From OM182 bacterium MED-G28 (GTDB lineage: Bacteria; Pseudomonadota; Gammaproteobacteria; Pseudomonadales; Pseudohongiellaceae): a stretch of DNA of 64,000 nucleotides. How positions within the stretch are numbered: position 1 is the stretch's first letter; every line of letters begins with the position of its first letter. The position numbers and the translations under genes are program-made. A model generated the notes under the pieces. That model was not told where the DNA came from. It did no database searches and saw only the letters and a list, made by a program, of their open reading frames with translations. Below, piece after piece: positions 44,113 through 52,659 of this stretch. The stretch covers positions 1 to 64,000 of the forward strand of contig NTJZ01000005.1 of NCBI GenBank assembly GCA_002457215.1, read 5' to 3'.

Positions 44113-44694
44113 TTATTCTCCCCATTCCATAAAATCAGCATCATAAAAACTATAAGGAGGCGCCCACCCACCCTGATTCTGATAACCGATAAGTTGATAA
44201 CCAATTAAGTCGCGATTTCCACCATATTCCGGTAATGAAAACATTCCAGCCACAGTAAGATACCGCAGCGTAGAAAAGAATGGCGTGTCTGTGATACCAG
44301 TAATTAATTGATCCTGCTGAGCTTCATCTAACAAATAAAAATAGGCGGAATCGTATTGAAGCACACTTGTCGTTTGAAGTTTTCGTAATCCTTCTTTTAA
44401 TACGGCGAGTTCGTCTTCTCTTTTATCACCAAGCACATTGTCCATGAAATAAACAACGCCAGCCTCTCTTGCGCCCGCTGTTTCGGTCGTGGGAATTATT
44501 CTCGCTGCAATGGCGTCAAACTCGTATGCCTCTTCTTTAGTGAAGACCTGTAGGTCTTCTCCCGCCAAACGCATACGATGAGCTTCACGACACGCCACCA
44601 ATATCGCTGGCATCGATAAGAATATAATCGATTTGCTTGCTGTATCAGTTAGCGAATTAAAAAAGGCGCGGCGCGAGAATACTGCTTTCTTCAC
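44113..44694 (-). CDS. Gluconate 2-dehydrogenase subunit 3 family protein, Tat-exported
   Basis: A 193-residue small subunit with a twin-arginine signal (SRRAFFNS near residue 8 and a hydrophobic stretch). The family domain starts at FTKEEAYEFDAIAARIIPTTETAGAREA and ends with NRDLIGYQLIGYQNQGGW. In known enzymes this subunit escorts the GMC flavoprotein through the Tat system. The flavoprotein gene is immediately downstream, two bases from its stop. The cytochrome c subunit of the classical three-part complex is not here. Confidence 0.9.
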   Translation of the reverse strand: MKKAVFSRRAFFNSLTDTASKSIIFLSMPAILVACREAHRMRLAGEDLQVFTKEEAYEFDAIAARIIPTTETAGAREAGVVYFMDNVLGDKREDELAVLKEGLRKLQTTSVLQYDSAYFYLLDEAQQDQLITGITDTPFFSTLRYLTVAGMFSLPEYGGNRDLIGYQLIGYQNQGGWAPPYSFYDADFMEWGE

Positions 44695-44786
44695 TCAATC
44701 CCCCGACTAGAGTATACAAAGTAACAACTGCAAGAAATAAGAAATACGTAAAATCTAGTGTAACACAGGCTCTTAACAGAATAATT

Positions 44787-45782
44787 CTAGGTCAATAATG
44801 CTTCAGCTCGTTGCAATAAAGACTCCATAGAATCTTTGGTAATTTCCCATACCGGGTCTTGACGCTTGCCTCTCCGATGCAGCATCAAATTGAATCCTGT
44901 GATGATAGCAAACTTGTATGCCGCTAAGGCTCTGAACCAAGCAATCTCCGGCAATTCTGAGCCCCAAGATTCTTCATACATAGTTATTAGTTTATCCGCA
45001 TGGGGCATGACATGATCGCTATGATTTGAATCTGCCCAGGCAACAGGATCATTAAAAGTTGCGAACCAACCAATGTCATTCAAAGTTGAACCAATGCCAA
45101 CCAACTCCCAATCAATTACAGCAAGCAGCTGGAAAGAATTAGAATAAAATAAATTCGACCATTGAAAATCGCCATGAAATATTCCAACTGGAGTGTCGGC
45201 CGGCAAATTATCCAACAATAACTGCTTAACTTTCGGGGCCAAATTTAATTTTTCAGAATCCGCTGCCTTTTCCACAAAACGATCCCATCGAATTACATCT
45301 TCCTGGAGGGAAATCGGTTTCCCAAGATAAGAAGCTAATTGGGGATCGATTCGATGAGTTTCTACCAAAGCATTAATAGCTTGCCTAGCCATTGAGATGC
45401 GGCATGCAGGATCTAAGCTTAAGATTCGATCTTCTTTAACTCTGATTACATCCCCTTCCAACTGAGGAACAATAAAGTAAGGCCGACCAAACCATTGAGG
45501 ATCATCCCCAGACCATTTCACTTGACAATGGGGAACAGAATCAGGCAGCACATTAAGCGCAGCGACCTGTCTCAGCACATCAGCCGTTCCTTGCAACTTA
45601 ACATTTGGCGGAGGCAAGCGAATGTACCACTTGTGAATTTTCTCAGCGTGCACTACGGAGAAGCCATAGGAAAACCCAGCATGCCCCGGCATTGCGAATA
45701 CCTCTCTTATCTCAACGTCGTCATCGTCATAATGAAAACGACTAAAAGGGAGCAGGTGCCTCTCTAAATCTTCAATCTTCAT
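44787..45782 (-). CDS. Aminoglycoside-phosphotransferase-like kinase
   Basis: A 331-residue cytoplasmic protein of the APH/choline-kinase fold. The catalytic loop is HGDFQWSNLFY and the metal-binding Asp lies in LAVIDWELVGIG, with TLNDIGW after it. An N-terminal lobe with a conserved lysine (HKWYIRLPPP) precedes it. Members phosphorylate hydroxyl groups on small molecules; this branch resembles those found near acyl-CoA dehydrogenases, not true resistance genes. Starts at 45812 (GTG) or 45782 (ATG) are both open, neither with a clear ribosome binding site. It is not tightly linked to neighbours. Confidence 0.82.
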   Translation of the reverse strand: MKIEDLERHLLPFSRFHYDDDDVEIREVFAMPGHAGFSYGFSVVHAEKIHKWYIRLPPPNVKLQGTADVLRQVAALNVLPDSVPHCQVKWSGDDPQWFGRPYFIVPQLEGDVIRVKEDRILSLDPACRISMARQAINALVETHRIDPQLASYLGKPISLQEDVIRWDRFVEKAADSEKLNLAPKVKQLLLDNLPADTPVGIFHGDFQWSNLFYSNSFQLLAVIDWELVGIGSTLNDIGWFATFNDPVAWADSNHSDHVMPHADKLITMYEESWGSELPEIAWFRALAAYKFAIITGFNLMLHRRGKRQDPVWEITKDSMESLLQRAEALLT

Positions 45783-45944
45783 ATATAAGAAACTCGCATC
45801 ACTTTGTGACACGAACTTTTGTTTAAGAGATAAAAGATTCTATCTTACATTATGACGATTAGGTAGATATTCGCTTGAATTGCCAGCGATGAATCAGCAT
45901 TATAGTTAAATATTAGAACTACTAGATTCATGGAAACTCATTAG

Positions 45945-47153
45945 ATGTATTCACGTCGCCACTTTCTTCAGAAGGCTTCTCTGTTTACTGGCACTTTTTC
46001 GGCGATGAAACTCGGGGGTGTTTTCGCGCAGAGTACAGTTGCTGATCGCAATGTTCTAGTACGACGCATGGAAGTATTTACGGTTTCTGTTACTAATAGA
46101 ACAAATTGGATTATAGTTAGTTTAACTGGCAGCAATGGCATTAAAGGCTTAGGGGAAGCTTCATTGGGAAGAAGAACCGAGCTGAATGAGTTAAACCAAT
46201 TTTATCGCTTAGTAGAAGGTGAGTCGGCATTCGATATCCAACAGTACCGGCAACGAGGATGGGAACAAGCATCTTCAGGGCGGCGCGGATTGGCTACGGC
46301 CTTCAGCGCTATCGAACAGGCCTTATGGGATCTGATCGCCAAGTCACTTGAAGTCCCATTTTACAACCTAGTTGGCGGCCAGATGCGCAATAACTTGCCA
46401 GTTTATGCCAACATTAATCGAGTCACCGCTGAGCGTGGGCCTCGAGGGTTCGCTGACAACGCAGAGCAAGCAGTGGCCGAAGGGTTTACATCTATCAAGG
46501 CCGCGCCTTTCGATGGTTTTCCCGCCCTCGATTCTCCTGCGCCAGAGATTCAGGCAGCGAGGCAACTTGGAATAGATTGCATTTATGCAATGCGAGAAAG
46601 AGTGGGAGATGATATTGCAATCAAGATCGACGCACATAGTTTTTTTGATACGCAATTGTCTATCGATATTGCAAAAGAATTAAAAGCTGCGAATTTAAGC
46701 TGGTATGAAGAACCTATTGCACCGACTCAAGTTGAAAACACTAAATTAATTCATGATGCAATTACACAGACCCTCGCCGGCGGAGAATTTCTTTTCGGTA
46801 TTGACGGTTTCAAACCTCTATGTGAAATAAACGCAGTGGACATAATCATGCCTGACGTTAAACATTGTGGAGGCATGTGGGAAGCAACTAAAATTTCTGC
46901 ATTAGCGGAAACCTTTGGTGTCAAAGTTTCACCACACAATCCCAGTGGGCCAATCTCGACTGCAGCATCTGTCGCCCTCTGCGCTGCAATTCCCAACTTC
47001 GATATTCTCGAATACCAATGGGGCGAACAGCCTTGGCGATCTTCACTAGTGGTGCCAACGGAACAATTTACAAACGGCACTATCATGGTTTCCACCGAGC
47101 CAGGATACGGAATCAGTCTAAATCAACAAGTGCTAGAAGAGCATCGGCTTTAA
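45945..47153 (+). CDS. Enolase-superfamily enzyme (mandelate racemase/muconate lactonizing type) with Tat signal
   Basis: A 402-residue protein starting with a twin-arginine signal (YSRRHFLQKAS, then a hydrophobic stretch and FAQS near residue 30). The mature part is a two-domain MR/MLE enzyme: N-terminal capping domain and TIM barrel with Lys185 in SIKAAPFDG, metal ligands Asp229 (KIDAH), Glu255 (WYEEPI) and Glu281 (AGGEF), and His331 in VSPHNPSGP. All three metal ligands are present, so it should be active. Such enzymes abstract a proton next to a carboxylate in sugar acids or similar. Most are cytoplasmic; export is unusual. It is followed by a secreted ACHEGN-family gene 117 bases on. Confidence 0.88.
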   Translation: MYSRRHFLQKASLFTGTFSAMKLGGVFAQSTVADRNVLVRRMEVFTVSVTNRTNWIIVSLTGSNGIKGLGEASLGRRTELNELNQFYRLVEGESAFDIQQYRQRGWEQASSGRRGLATAFSAIEQALWDLIAKSLEVPFYNLVGGQMRNNLPVYANINRVTAERGPRGFADNAEQAVAEGFTSIKAAPFDGFPALDSPAPEIQAARQLGIDCIYAMRERVGDDIAIKIDAHSFFDTQLSIDIAKELKAANLSWYEEPIAPTQVENTKLIHDAITQTLAGGEFLFGIDGFKPLCEINAVDIIMPDVKHCGGMWEATKISALAETFGVKVSPHNPSGPISTAASVALCAAIPNFDILEYQWGEQPWRSSLVVPTEQFTNGTIMVSTEPGYGISLNQQVLEEHRL

Positions 47154-47270
47154 AAATACTTGACTGAATTCGTAGCCAAATAGTGCTATCGATAAAGTGG
47201 TGACTTTTGACTAGCTCACATTCCGTAAAGGATTTAGAATTGCTACTAAAATAAGAAACTGGAGATAACC

Positions 47271-48251
47271 ATGCTAAAACGACAGTTCATAGCATTTGTT
47301 GGCAGCCTAATTATTGGTACATTGGGGCCCTTTACCGCTAACGCCCAGTTACCAGATCAGAATGGTGATTCTTATCTGACAAAACTAACCCCCTGGGGTG
47401 ATCCAAACATTCAAGGTGTTTGGGACAGACGAACCATCACGCCATTAGAGCGCCCCGAACGGTTTGCCGGTACTGCATTTTTTACACCTGAACAAATCCG
47501 AGCTTATGAACGTGAGAGTGCGGCCCGCGAAGATGGTCGCCCGCTAGATTTGGGTCGAGGAGGGATTTCGGTGCATGATCCGGACGATCTTGACTATGGT
47601 TCTAATGTTGTAGCGACTGGCCAAACTTCTTTAGTAGTCAATCCCTCGAATGGTCGCATTCCAGCTTACACCGAAGCCGCGACTGCGAGAGCTGCGATAG
47701 CAAATAGAGCAAGGGAAACGCGTGGACCAGCCGATAGTTGGACTGATCGAACCTTGAATGAGCGATGCATAACTTGGGGCATTCCTCAAAGCATGCTACC
47801 TCAAGCCTACAACAACAATTTGAAAATTATTCAGACTGCTGACTATGTCATGCTCTATATCGAAATGGTACATGACGTACGCATTATTCCAATCGATGAG
47901 CGACCACATCTACCGGAAGCCATAAAGCAATGGCATGGTGATTCACGTGGTTATTGGGAAGAGGATACATTGGTAGTAAGAACAAAAAGCTTCTCACCCA
48001 AATCTAGTTTTCGTCGAGCGAATGTTAATCTAGAAATTGAAGAACGCTTTCGCCGCAACGACGAAGACCTAATGGAATATTCATTAACAATTATGGATGA
48101 CACCACTTGGGAGAGAGATTGGACCATTTCTTATCCAATGATTCGTGGCGACCAACCTATTTTTGAATTTGCCTGCCATGAAGGAAATCATGGCCTTCGC
48201 AATATTCTTTCTGTGGCCAGAAACCTAGAAAAACAATCCACTGAAAAGTAG
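47271..48251 (+). CDS. Secreted protein of an uncharacterised family (ACHEGN family member 2)
   Basis: A 326-residue exported protein (signal peptide ending near NAQL, residue 26). It shares with the other copies WGDPNIQGVWDRRTITPLER, NGRIPAYT, NERCITWGIPQSM, AYNNNLKIIQTADYVMLYIEM, WHGDSRGYWEEDTLVV, IEERFRRNDEDLMEYSLTI and FACHEGNHGL. Compared with members 1 and 4, GFNxGPPM is replaced by TWGIPQSM. The two conserved cysteines remain. GGAGA lies seven bases before the ATG. It follows the exported enolase-superfamily gene. No function can be assigned. Confidence 0.75.
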   Translation: MLKRQFIAFVGSLIIGTLGPFTANAQLPDQNGDSYLTKLTPWGDPNIQGVWDRRTITPLERPERFAGTAFFTPEQIRAYERESAAREDGRPLDLGRGGISVHDPDDLDYGSNVVATGQTSLVVNPSNGRIPAYTEAATARAAIANRARETRGPADSWTDRTLNERCITWGIPQSMLPQAYNNNLKIIQTADYVMLYIEMVHDVRIIPIDERPHLPEAIKQWHGDSRGYWEEDTLVVRTKSFSPKSSFRRANVNLEIEERFRRNDEDLMEYSLTIMDDTTWERDWTISYPMIRGDQPIFEFACHEGNHGLRNILSVARNLEKQSTEK

Positions 48252-48326
48252 GCCCCCTGCTTTCCTAATAAAAATCAACCGATAATGATGTGATACCGTA
48301 GCGTCATCATTTCGTTGCCAATTTAT

Positions 48327-49313
48327 TCAAGCCAAAAGCTCAAGTAGTGCTTCGGCAACCATATCTGGCCGATGCGCTGGCAAGTCATGCCCTGCTCCAT
48401 CTGCAATTCGTCGAGCCCGCAAATTAGAGAAACGTGACTGATCGCCTGCTGGATTTGTGGGTGGCGGACCAAAACCACTCTGAGCTGCACGTAACACAAT
48501 GGCAGGTACTGAAATAACAGGTCGCTGCGCGAGTTGCCTCTCCACCTCTAAAAATCGATCTTCTCCCGGTGCGTTCAAATGGCGATGACGATAGGAATGA
48601 ATAACAATGTCGACAAAATCAGGGTTATCAAAGGAGGCCGCTGAACGGGCATAATCTTCGTCACTGTAAGGCCAGGCCGGGGACCAAGTATTCCAAAGAT
48701 GCCGAATGATATCGTGGCGATTCTGCGCTAATCCCCGAACGCCCCGTTCTGAATTGAAATACCATTGATACCAAAGCATGGCCTCTAAAGCAGCAGGCGC
48801 CGGTCCGCTAGGCGTAATTGTGTCCTGAACAGAATAGCCACCACAGGCAACTTGAGCAACCACTCTGTCTGGGTGCAAGATAGCTGCGATGCAAATCGCT
48901 CGATTACCCCAATCAAACCCCGATGCTGCAAATTGATCGATACCGAGAGCATCCGCAAAGTCGATTAAATCCTGGGCAATCACAGCCTGCTCCGCCATGC
49001 GTGGAGCATCTGCATCAAGAAACCGAGTCGGCCCATACCCTCTAATGTAAGGAACTAGAATTCGATACCCCGCATCTACTAGAAGTGCCGGCACTCCATC
49101 AAATGAACGCGGGTCATAGGGAAAACCGTGAACTAAAAAAATCGGAAAGCCAGCGCTTGGCCCGTGTTCTTCATAGGCTATTTCCAGCACATCAGTTCGT
49201 ACTGTTTTAATCTCAATTGGTGCTTGCGCGTATAAGTTTTTCGAAGTGACTGCCTTTACGCTTGCTGCCACAACACCAGCAGACTTAATAAAATCTCTTC
49301 TAGTAGGCGCCAT
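48327..49313 (-). CDS. Tat-exported alpha/beta hydrolase, epoxide-hydrolase-like
   Basis: A 328-residue protein from ATG 49313, with AAGGAGAGA upstream and a twin-arginine signal (TRRDFIKSAG). The hydrolase core has HGFPYDPRSF, the nucleophile elbow SGFDWGNR with Asp134 as probable nucleophile, and GAGHDLPAHRP with the catalytic His. An Asp nucleophile followed by Trp-Gly fits epoxide hydrolases and haloacid or haloalkane dehalogenase relatives rather than serine esterases. An open frame runs back to 49406 in the cyclase gene. It is co-directional with the upstream cyclase, whose stop at 49325 is 11 bases away. Confidence 0.85.
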   Translation of the reverse strand: MAPTRRDFIKSAGVVAASVKAVTSKNLYAQAPIEIKTVRTDVLEIAYEEHGPSAGFPIFLVHGFPYDPRSFDGVPALLVDAGYRILVPYIRGYGPTRFLDADAPRMAEQAVIAQDLIDFADALGIDQFAASGFDWGNRAICIAAILHPDRVVAQVACGGYSVQDTITPSGPAPAALEAMLWYQWYFNSERGVRGLAQNRHDIIRHLWNTWSPAWPYSDEDYARSAASFDNPDFVDIVIHSYRHRHLNAPGEDRFLEVERQLAQRPVISVPAIVLRAAQSGFGPPPTNPAGDQSRFSNLRARRIADGAGHDLPAHRPDMVAEALLELLA

Positions 49314-49324
49314 TAGTCTCTCCT

Positions 49325-50332
49325 TTAAAATATGGCTATAGGATTTACTGGCGACCCTGTGCCATTGGGAATTGGGAGAGGTGCAATTGTTAACATAAAC
49401 TCCCATCGATTTTGAACAGCGGCCATAGCAGCTAATGCGTCAAGATCTGACCGATCAATCAAGTGGATGCCAAGCATAGTCAGAGCAAAATCATGCAGGG
49501 CTAGGGTCGGTAAATCACCTGCTGGGCGCGGCGTATATCCGGGAGTTTCCCAACCTAAGATCGAAATATCTCTTTCTCGCAACCAGGGAATAACATTGTT
49601 ATCGAGACCTGCTGCTGCTTCCCAAGTATCAAAAGACCCTTCTGCTTCTCGTCGTGCCCAACGCCCCCAACGAAACAACATAGCATCACCTGACCCCACT
49701 TTGACACCCGCCAGTGCTTCCCAGGCTTCCAAGTCAGCAACTGTTACTCGATAACCTGGCTGCAAATAATCCACGCCTTTTAGCCTTGGAATATCGTAGA
49801 GAACACCACGGGTTACGATTCCATCTTTCATAGTGAGGACAGAATTCACCAAGGCCCCGCCTTCCATAGTGACGGTGTCGGCCATGTCAACACCGTTCCA
49901 CATTTTGCCATCGAAAAACCGATGCCCAAAGCCATCGATATGGGTTGTCCCTAATCCGTGAATACAACGAAAGGCAATTCGATCACTCGCACCACTCGGT
50001 GTTGCATTAACCATCTCCCAATCCACGGGACAGGGATTGTCCACACTTTCGACATTATCAGTATTTCTCGCCAAGGAAACGGTAACTCCACTTAGAACTA
50101 AAGAAGCTGCCTCAGTGCGTTTCGCCGGCGTAATTAAGTTGAGTGTGCCAATTTCATCGTCTGCGCCCCAACGGCCCCAGTTATTTATATTTTGCTTCCA
50201 GTCTTCGAATTGGTCCTGAGAAACGAATGGCAGATCTTGCTGGGCCAAAACTATATATTGAGAATTGAAATTGATAACAAAAGGCATTAAAACCAATACT
50301 AAGGTTAAACCTAACAGTTTTAAGTTGCGCAT
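49325..50332 (-). CDS. Secreted cyclase-family protein (kynurenine-formamidase-like metal hydrolase)
   Basis: A 335-residue protein with a signal peptide (hydrophobic to about residue 20). The cyclase/KynB fold is recognised by the metal-binding HGLGTTHIDGFGHRFFDG, in which His and Asp residues sit as in HxxxDxxxH-type motifs. WGRWGADDEIGTLNLITP and GDAMLFRWGRW also fit. Its relatives hydrolyse N-formyl or other amide or ester bonds using Zn or Mn. It lies between two alpha/beta hydrolases on the same strand and is only 11 bases from the epoxide-hydrolase-like gene. Confidence 0.86.
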   Translation of the reverse strand: MRNLKLLGLTLVLVLMPFVINFNSQYIVLAQQDLPFVSQDQFEDWKQNINNWGRWGADDEIGTLNLITPAKRTEAASLVLSGVTVSLARNTDNVESVDNPCPVDWEMVNATPSGASDRIAFRCIHGLGTTHIDGFGHRFFDGKMWNGVDMADTVTMEGGALVNSVLTMKDGIVTRGVLYDIPRLKGVDYLQPGYRVTVADLEAWEALAGVKVGSGDAMLFRWGRWARREAEGSFDTWEAAAGLDNNVIPWLRERDISILGWETPGYTPRPAGDLPTLALHDFALTMLGIHLIDRSDLDALAAMAAVQNRWEFMLTIAPLPIPNGTGSPVNPIAIF

Positions 50333-50383
50333 TTTAACTCCTTGTTGCTACTCAATAGTTGGAAAAATTGCGTTGAACTCGGT

Positions 50384-51400
50384 TCATCTCAAATGTTGGT
50401 CGAGAAAATCTTTGACGATTTTCATCATTTGTTTAGAAAAGATTCCAGAACCATGACCTGCACCATTCACCCGGTAGAAGGTAACTTCTTTACCCGCTTC
50501 CCTCAGCTCCTTATAAAGGAGAGTACTTTGATTAAAGGGTACCAATTCATCGATATCTCCGTGGACAATTAAAAATGGCGGTAAGGGTCTGTCGCTTGAG
50601 ATGTAATTAATCGGATTGTAGCCGGCTACGATCTCTGCCACGGCCTGCGTTTGAATTGGGCCCCCAACGACCAGTGATTCTGGAGAACTTGCATGACTAT
50701 GATTTATCTGGCTCGGATAATCATCCATTCGCCGAAAATCTGTCGGACCAAAAAAATCAATTACGGCTTGTACTTCGCTCGATTGATCAAGATTATCCTG
50801 AGTTAAGAACGATCCTACGCCTGCACTGGCGCCCACTAAAGCGGCAAGATGACCTCCGGACGAAGTCCCCCATACCGCGACTTTACTGGGATCCAGCCCA
50901 TATCGCTCTGCATTGGCACGCATAAAACGGATCGCAGCTTTAACATCTTGAACTTGAGCCGGTGCGATAGCTTCACGGGAATGGCGATATTCAACACTGG
51001 CGATCACATAACCGGCGCGAGCAAAGTTTACAAAATTAGGTAAGCTTCTATAGACATTTTGAGGAAGCCAGCCAGAACCTTGAATAAACACAACCAAAGG
51101 GTATGGGTTCACTGAGCCTAAGCTAGGCAACATAATGTTAAGCACCAGCTCTCTTTCACCATAATTGGCATAGACCACATCGTGTATATACGTGACCGGA
51201 TAGCCGTCAAAGATAGCATCAATTTCGATTACGCCGGCTGGTCTCTCATCTGAAGAAGGAATCTCAATTCCTAAATCTCTCACTTCATTCAAACTCTGCG
51301 CTATTCCTATTGACGGGCTTACAAACAAAATAATCAGCATTGAGATTAAGTTATTCAATCCAAGCTGGCTTCGACTAAATATTCTGAGGAAAAAAATCAT
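50384..51400 (-). CDS. Secreted alpha/beta hydrolase/esterase
   Basis: A 338-residue esterase-like protein with a long hydrophobic N-terminus (about residues 1-35, cleavage near GIAQS). The core has LVVFIQGSGW in the oxyanion region, the nucleophile elbow WGTSSGGHLAAL, a catalytic Asp in HGDIDELVPF and the His in NGAGHGSG. This order matches the hormone-sensitive-lipase/BD-FAE-like group acting on short acyl or aromatic esters. The open frame extends to 51475, four bases into the sugar dehydrogenase gene, so the start could lie there and be coupled. No clear ribosome binding site precedes 51400. Confidence 0.85.
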   Translation of the reverse strand: MIFFLRIFSRSQLGLNNLISMLIILFVSPSIGIAQSLNEVRDLGIEIPSSDERPAGVIEIDAIFDGYPVTYIHDVVYANYGERELVLNIMLPSLGSVNPYPLVVFIQGSGWLPQNVYRSLPNFVNFARAGYVIASVEYRHSREAIAPAQVQDVKAAIRFMRANAERYGLDPSKVAVWGTSSGGHLAALVGASAGVGSFLTQDNLDQSSEVQAVIDFFGPTDFRRMDDYPSQINHSHASSPESLVVGGPIQTQAVAEIVAGYNPINYISSDRPLPPFLIVHGDIDELVPFNQSTLLYKELREAGKEVTFYRVNGAGHGSGIFSKQMMKIVKDFLDQHLR

Positions 51401-51471
51401 GATAGTTAGTAGTTCATAGTATTTAACAATTTGTATGAGAGGGTGATCTGGTTTTCCATTCACTATTACAA

Positions 51472-52563
51472 TCAACCATCATAGCTCACACGATATATAA
51501 CATTTGCCATGTCATCAGAAATTAAAACTGATCCATCCGGCATACTTAATACATCAACTGGTCGACCCCAATGGCTTTGACCTTGCAACCACCCATCAAT
51601 AAAAGGGGAGTAGGAAGAAATTGATGTATTGTCTGAACTAACTCGCCCCATCATAACTCGGTAACCCTGCTTTTCAGAACGATTCCATGAGCCATGCTCA
51701 GCCCAAAATACAGTGTTGCCATAATTACTGGGAAATTGCTCGCCCCGATAGAACGCTAAGCCCAAAGGAGCAACATGCGCCCCGAGCTTTAATACTGGCG
51801 GAACAAATTCGTTAGCACTGCGCCCACGACCGAAATTTGGATCCGGCAAATCTCCTTGGTGGAAGTAAGGAAAACCAAAGTGTTGACCCTCACTACTCAT
51901 ACGATTTATTTCACAGGCAGGTATATCATCACCCATCATGTCACGCCCATTATCGGTGAACCAGAGCTCGCCAGAGATTGGATGAAAATCGAAGCCAACA
52001 GTATTTCGAATGCCGCTGGCAACAATTTGCAAGTCTGTACCATCAAGATTCATATTCAGAATTTTTGCAAAAATCTCTTCTTCTTCACAAACATTGCATG
52101 GAGCACCAACGGGAAGATATATCTTGCCATCTGGCCCTACTTGCAAGAATTTGAAACCATGATGACGGCGATTCGGCAAAGAATCATTTAAAGTTTCTGT
52201 CGATTGAGGCTCGTTTAATTTTTCACCGACATTCGTTATCTTGCTGACACGGCCGATTTCGCCGATGTAGAGATCGCCATCGTGATAAGCGACTCCGTTT
52301 GGCGTATTCAAACCTTCAGCAATAGCTATTACCGCATTACCTTGCGCATTTCCATCAGGATTAGTTATCGCCCATACTCTACTGCGCAAACTACCGACAA
52401 AAACAGTGTTGTCCGATCCTAGTGCGAGTTGTCGCGGGTTCTCAATTTCTGCATAAATCGAAATCGAAAACCCGTCTGGCAAGCTTAAACGCTCTAAGTC
52501 AATTTCCTGAGCCAGACAATTTGTTGCCAGAAAACTGATAATGATCAAGACCATTTTTTTCAT
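51472..52563 (-). CDS. PQQ-dependent sugar (sorbosone/aldose-type) dehydrogenase, secreted
   Basis: A 363-residue six-bladed propeller of the soluble glucose-dehydrogenase/YliI class with signal peptide (about 1-18, ending CLAQ). Family features include FVGSLRSRVW, HHGFKFLQVGPDGKIYLPVG with the catalytic His region, SGIRNTVGFDFHP with the PQQ-contacting Arg, and ELWFTDNGRD and GFPYFHQG. GAPCNVCEEEE carries a cysteine pair. It oxidises aldose or sorbosone-like aldehydes in the periplasm. It is unrelated in fold to the eight-bladed quinoproteins of the window. The hydrolase gene downstream may overlap its 3' end by four bases. Confidence 0.87.
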   Translation of the reverse strand: MKKMVLIIISFLATNCLAQEIDLERLSLPDGFSISIYAEIENPRQLALGSDNTVFVGSLRSRVWAITNPDGNAQGNAVIAIAEGLNTPNGVAYHDGDLYIGEIGRVSKITNVGEKLNEPQSTETLNDSLPNRRHHGFKFLQVGPDGKIYLPVGAPCNVCEEEEIFAKILNMNLDGTDLQIVASGIRNTVGFDFHPISGELWFTDNGRDMMGDDIPACEINRMSSEGQHFGFPYFHQGDLPDPNFGRGRSANEFVPPVLKLGAHVAPLGLAFYRGEQFPSNYGNTVFWAEHGSWNRSEKQGYRVMMGRVSSDNTSISSYSPFIDGWLQGQSHWGRPVDVLSMPDGSVLISDDMANVIYRVSYDG

Positions 52564-52659
52564 TACAGAACCCCAATCTATATCTGTTTAAGAACTGATG
52601 CTGAATCTATTCAAATCACTATAAAACACAGCGCTGGGAAATACACCCGGAGCTTAAGG

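Noticed and set aside
48284-48311. Hairpin AATGATG/CATCATT between converging genes as a terminator
   Set aside because: The 7-bp stem is AT-rich and lacks a proper T-run; too weak to list.
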